Shown here: one piece after another, positions 22,374 to 24,889 of the stretch
How the letters are laid out: each line of letters opens with the position of its first letter
Numbering within the stretch: the stretch's first letter is position 1
NCBI GenBank assembly: GCA_002413455.1
Contig: DHXA01000133.1
Coordinates: 1-24,889 of the forward strand
DNA length: 24,889 nt
DNA from: Rhodanobacter sp. UBA5168
Lineage (GTDB): Bacteria; Pseudomonadota; Gammaproteobacteria; Xanthomonadales; Rhodanobacteraceae
Direction of reading: 5' to 3'
Made by a program: the position numbers and the translations under genes
The notes under the pieces: model-generated
Database searches by the model: none
Told to the model about the DNA's origin: nothing
Seen by the model: only the letters and a program-made list of their open reading frames with translations

Positions 22374-23555
22374 ATGAAGCCATTCGGCACCCCCCATTCC
22401 GACCATGCGTTGCGCGTCCTGCTGCTGGGGGCCGGCGAGCTGGGCAAGGAGGTGGCGATCGAACTGCAGCGCTACGCCGTGGAAGTGATCGCAGTGGATC
22501 GCTATGCGAACGCGCCGGCGATGCAGATTGCCCATCGCAGCCACGTGATCGACATGCTCGATGGCAACGCGCTGCGCGCGGTGATCGAGCTGGAAAAGCC
22601 CGACCTGGTGGTGCCGGAGATCGAGGCGATCCACACGCCGACCCTGATCGAGCTGGAGAAGGAAGGCCAGCGGGTGATCCCCACCGCCCGCGCGGCGTGG
22701 CTGACGATGGACCGCGAAGGCATCCGCAAGCTGGCCGCCGAGGAACTGAAACTGCCGACCTCGCCGTACCGCTTCTGCGGCAGCGAAACGCAGTATCGCG
22801 AGGCGGCCGCCGCCATCGGTTACCCGTTCGTGATCAAGCCGGTGATGAGTTCGTCCGGCAAGGGCCAGAGCGTGGTGCGCAGCGAGGATCAACTGCAGCA
22901 GGCGTGGGATTACGCGCAGTCCGGCGGCCGTGCGGGCAGGGGCCGGGTGATCGTCGAGGGCTTCGTCGATTTCGATTACGAAATCACCATGCTGACGGTG
23001 CGGCATACCGATGGCGTGAGCTTCTGCGCGCCGATCGGCCATCGCCAGGAGGATGGCGATTACCGCGAGTCGTGGCAGCCGCAGCCGATGAGCGATGCGG
23101 CGCTGGCCGAAGCACAGCGGCAGGCCGCGGCAGTGACCGGCGCGCTGGGTGGCTGGGGCGTGTTCGGCGTGGAGTTCTTCGTCAAGGGCGACGCGGTGAT
23201 CTTCTCCGAGGTCAGTCCGCGACCGCACGACACCGGCCTGGTCACACTGATCTCGCAGGAATTCTCCGAGTTCGCGCTGCACGCCCGGGCGATCCTCGGC
23301 CTGCCGATTCCGGTGATCCACCAGTACGGGCCGTCCGCTTCGTGTGCCGTGCTGGTTGAAGGTGATGGCGCGGCGCCGCGTTACCACGGCGTGGCCGAGG
23401 CGCTGGCCGAACCGGATACCCAACTGCGCATCTTCGGCAAGCCGACTGTCAGCGGCCGCCGGCGCATGGCGGTGACGCTGGCGCGCGCCGAGTCGCTGGA
23501 GGCGGCGGTAGGCAAGGCGGTGCGCGCGGCGGGGCATCTGCGCATCGAGTTGTGA
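22374..23555 (+). CDS. purT: Formate-dependent phosphoribosylglycinamide formyltransferase PurT
   Basis: 393 residues, nearly identical in length to E. coli PurT (392). It uses ATP and formate to formylate GAR, the third step of purine synthesis, as a folate-independent alternative to PurN. The N-terminal [46 protein letters not shown] (key residues GAGELGKE and the HRS stretch) is the GAR-binding part. The ATP-grasp domain shows [14 protein letters not shown] and the metal-binding [10 protein letters not shown]. The ATG at 22374 follows GGAG closely and begins the family N-terminus. It is divergent from the SPFH operon. Confidence 0.97.
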   Translation: MKPFGTPHSDHALRVLLLGAGELGKEVAIELQRYAVEVIAVDRYANAPAMQIAHRSHVIDMLDGNALRAVIELEKPDLVVPEIEAIHTPTLIELEKEGQRVIPTARAAWLTMDREGIRKLAAEELKLPTSPYRFCGSETQYREAAAAIGYPFVIKPVMSSSGKGQSVVRSEDQLQQAWDYAQSGGRAGRGRVIVEGFVDFDYEITMLTVRHTDGVSFCAPIGHRQEDGDYRESWQPQPMSDAALAEAQRQAAAVTGALGGWGVFGVEFFVKGDAVIFSEVSPRPHDTGLVTLISQEFSEFALHARAILGLPIPVIHQYGPSASCAVLVEGDGAAPRYHGVAEALAEPDTQLRIFGKPTVSGRRRMAVTLARAESLEAAVGKAVRAAGHLRIEL

Positions 23556-23609
23556 GCTCGAACCTGCGATAGGTTTGATGGGCATGGCAGTTGATTGAGG
23601 AGAGTACGC

Positions 23610-24889
23610 ATGGAAACGACGGGGTTTGCGCACTGGCTGGTGATCGTGGTGGAGCTCGGCGTGGCGTTCGTCCTGCTGCTGCTGGCACTGGTGGTCGTGG
23701 TGCTGATGGCGACCTGGGTGGTCGATCGCAATCAGACCGGCAACGCGGTGCTGCGCAACTTCCCGGTGATCGGCCACTTCCGCTACTGGTTCCTGCATCT
23801 GGGTGAGTTCTTTCGCCAGTACCTGTATTCCAGCGACCGCGAGGAGATGCCGTTCAATCGCGCGCAGCGCACCTGGGTCTATCGCGCCGCCAAGGACGTC
23901 GACAACACCAACGCCTTCGGCTCCAGCCGCGACCTGCGTGCCGAGGGCGTACCGTTCTTCGTCAACGCGCCGTTTCCCGATCTTGGCGTGGATCATGTCG
24001 AGCCGGTGCCGGTGACGATCGGCCCGCATGCGCGCGAACCTTACAGCCACGCCGCGTTCTTCAATATTTCGGCGATGAGTTTCGGTGCATTGTCGGCGCC
24101 GGCGGTACGCGCGTTGTCCCGTGGTGCGGCGAAGGCGGGCATCTGGATGGACACCGGCGAGGGTGGACTGGCGCCGTATCACCTCGAAGGCGGTTGCGAC
24201 ATCATCTTCGAGATCGGCACCGCCAAGTACGGCGTGCGCACGCCCGAGGGCAAGCTGGACGACGGCAAGCTGCTGGCGATCTGCGCGCACAAGCAGGTGA
24301 AGATGGTCAGCATCAAGCTGGGCCAGGGCGCCAAGCCGGGCATGGGCGGCCTGCTGCCGGGCGCCAAGGTCACTGCGGAGATCGCGGCGATCCGCGGCAT
24401 CCCGGTCGGCGAGGATTCGCAGAGCCCGAACCGTCACCTCGACATCGGCAACGTGTCGCAGCTGATGGAAAGCATCAGCCACATCCGCGAACTCACCGGC
24501 AAGCCGGTGGGTTTCAAGGCGGTGCTCGGCGGCGTGGAGTGGATCGGCGAGCTGTGCGATGAAGTGCACAGGCGCGGCATCGAGAGCGCACCGGACTTCA
24601 TCATCGTCGACGGCTCCGAAGGCGGCACCGGCGCAGCGCCGCAGACGCTGATGGAAGGCGTCGGCCTGCCATTGCACGAAGCACTGCCGGCGCTGCTCGA
24701 CATGCTGATCGTCAAGGGCCTGCGCGAGCGCATCAAGGTGGTTTGTTCCGGCAAGTGCATCACGGCTTACGACGTGGCGTGGGCGCTGTCGATCGGTGCG
24801 GACTTCGTCAACTCGGCGCGCGGCTTCATGCTGGCGCTGGGCTGCATCCAGTCACTGCAGTGCAACCGCAACACCTGTCCCACCGGCAT
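23610..24889 (+). CDS. FMN-binding glutamate synthase family protein, cut by window edge
   Basis: The first 426 residues are present; family members are usually longer, so the C-terminus lies outside the window. A membrane helix at about 8-34 anchors it. The rest is the FMN-binding TIM barrel shared with the large subunit of glutamate synthase: NISAMSFGALS, the GEGGLAPYH segment, SIKLGQGAKPGMGG, FIIVDGSEGGTGAAP and the 3Fe-4S cluster cysteines at 412, 418 and 423 (C-X5-C-X4-C). The glutaminase domain of true glutamate synthase is absent, so this is a related redox protein of unclear role. The ATG at 23610 follows GAGGAG. It starts 54 bases after purT and may be co-transcribed. Confidence 0.93.
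   Translation, partial: METTGFAHWLVIVVELGVAFVLLLLALVVVVLMATWVVDRNQTGNAVLRNFPVIGHFRYWFLHLGEFFRQYLYSSDREEMPFNRAQRTWVYRAAKDVDNTNAFGSSRDLRAEGVPFFVNAPFPDLGVDHVEPVPVTIGPHAREPYSHAAFFNISAMSFGALSAPAVRALSRGAAKAGIWMDTGEGGLAPYHLEGGCDIIFEIGTAKYGVRTPEGKLDDGKLLAICAHKQVKMVSIKLGQGAKPGMGGLLPGAKVTAEIAAIRGIPVGEDSQSPNRHLDIGNVSQLMESISHIRELTGKPVGFKAVLGGVEWIGELCDEVHRRGIESAPDFIIVDGSEGGTGAAPQTLMEGVGLPLHEALPALLDMLIVKGLRERIKVVCSGKCITAYDVAWALSIGADFVNSARGFMLALGCIQSLQCNRNTCPTG

Overview
The window reads as ordinary chromosomal DNA from a GC-rich gammaproteobacterium of the Xanthomonadales (Lysobacterales) type, perhaps Rhodanobacteraceae or Xanthomonadaceae. This rests on the gene set (GNAT-min operon, GldA/F/G-type ABC transporter, CtaG/SCO/PCuAC copper proteins, PurT) and on codon character; it is not proven. 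No tRNA, rRNA, CRISPR array, insertion sequence or phage gene was seen, and both ends cut genes.

Region 1 (1-2400, minus strand): a fluoride-response unit. A strong match to the crcB-type fluoride riboswitch precedes crcB/fluC, then a DUF190 PII-like gene, a cyclopropane fatty acid synthase gene (cfa) and a secreted proline-iminopeptidase-like hydrolase cut by the window edge. Region 2 (2400-6750): a Bcr/CflA-type drug exporter, a DUF2235 alpha/beta hydrolase, an isocitrate lyase/PEP mutase-family enzyme, ChaB, and a small HExxH protein whose 3' end overlaps the ChaB reading frame on the opposite strand.

Region 3 (6848-9440, minus): a GNAT acetyltransferase gene overlaps minC, followed by minD (TTG start) and minE, the division-site system. 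Region 4 (9520-13240, plus): a DesK/NarL-type two-component pair, then a membrane-anchored SRPBCC protein with an effector-binding-like second half, closed by a clear intrinsic terminator. Region 5 (13369-19090): a GldA/F/G-type ABC transporter, then CtaG facing a PCuAC-SCO pair, together a copper-delivery group for cytochrome oxidase. Region 6 (19169-20021): two small membrane proteins, one unrecognised.

Region 7 (20046-22276, minus) is the best candidate for an undescribed system. A compact five-gene operon encodes an SPFH/band-7 membrane protein, a 25-residue membrane peptide, an Arc-like ribbon-helix-helix protein, a DUF4177 protein and a CPBP-family intramembrane protease. It is driven by a good sigma70-like promoter whose spacer holds a perfect 8-1-8 AT-rich palindrome, presumably an operator. 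Region 8 (22374-24889, plus): purT and a membrane-anchored FMN-binding glutamate synthase-family protein cut by the right edge.
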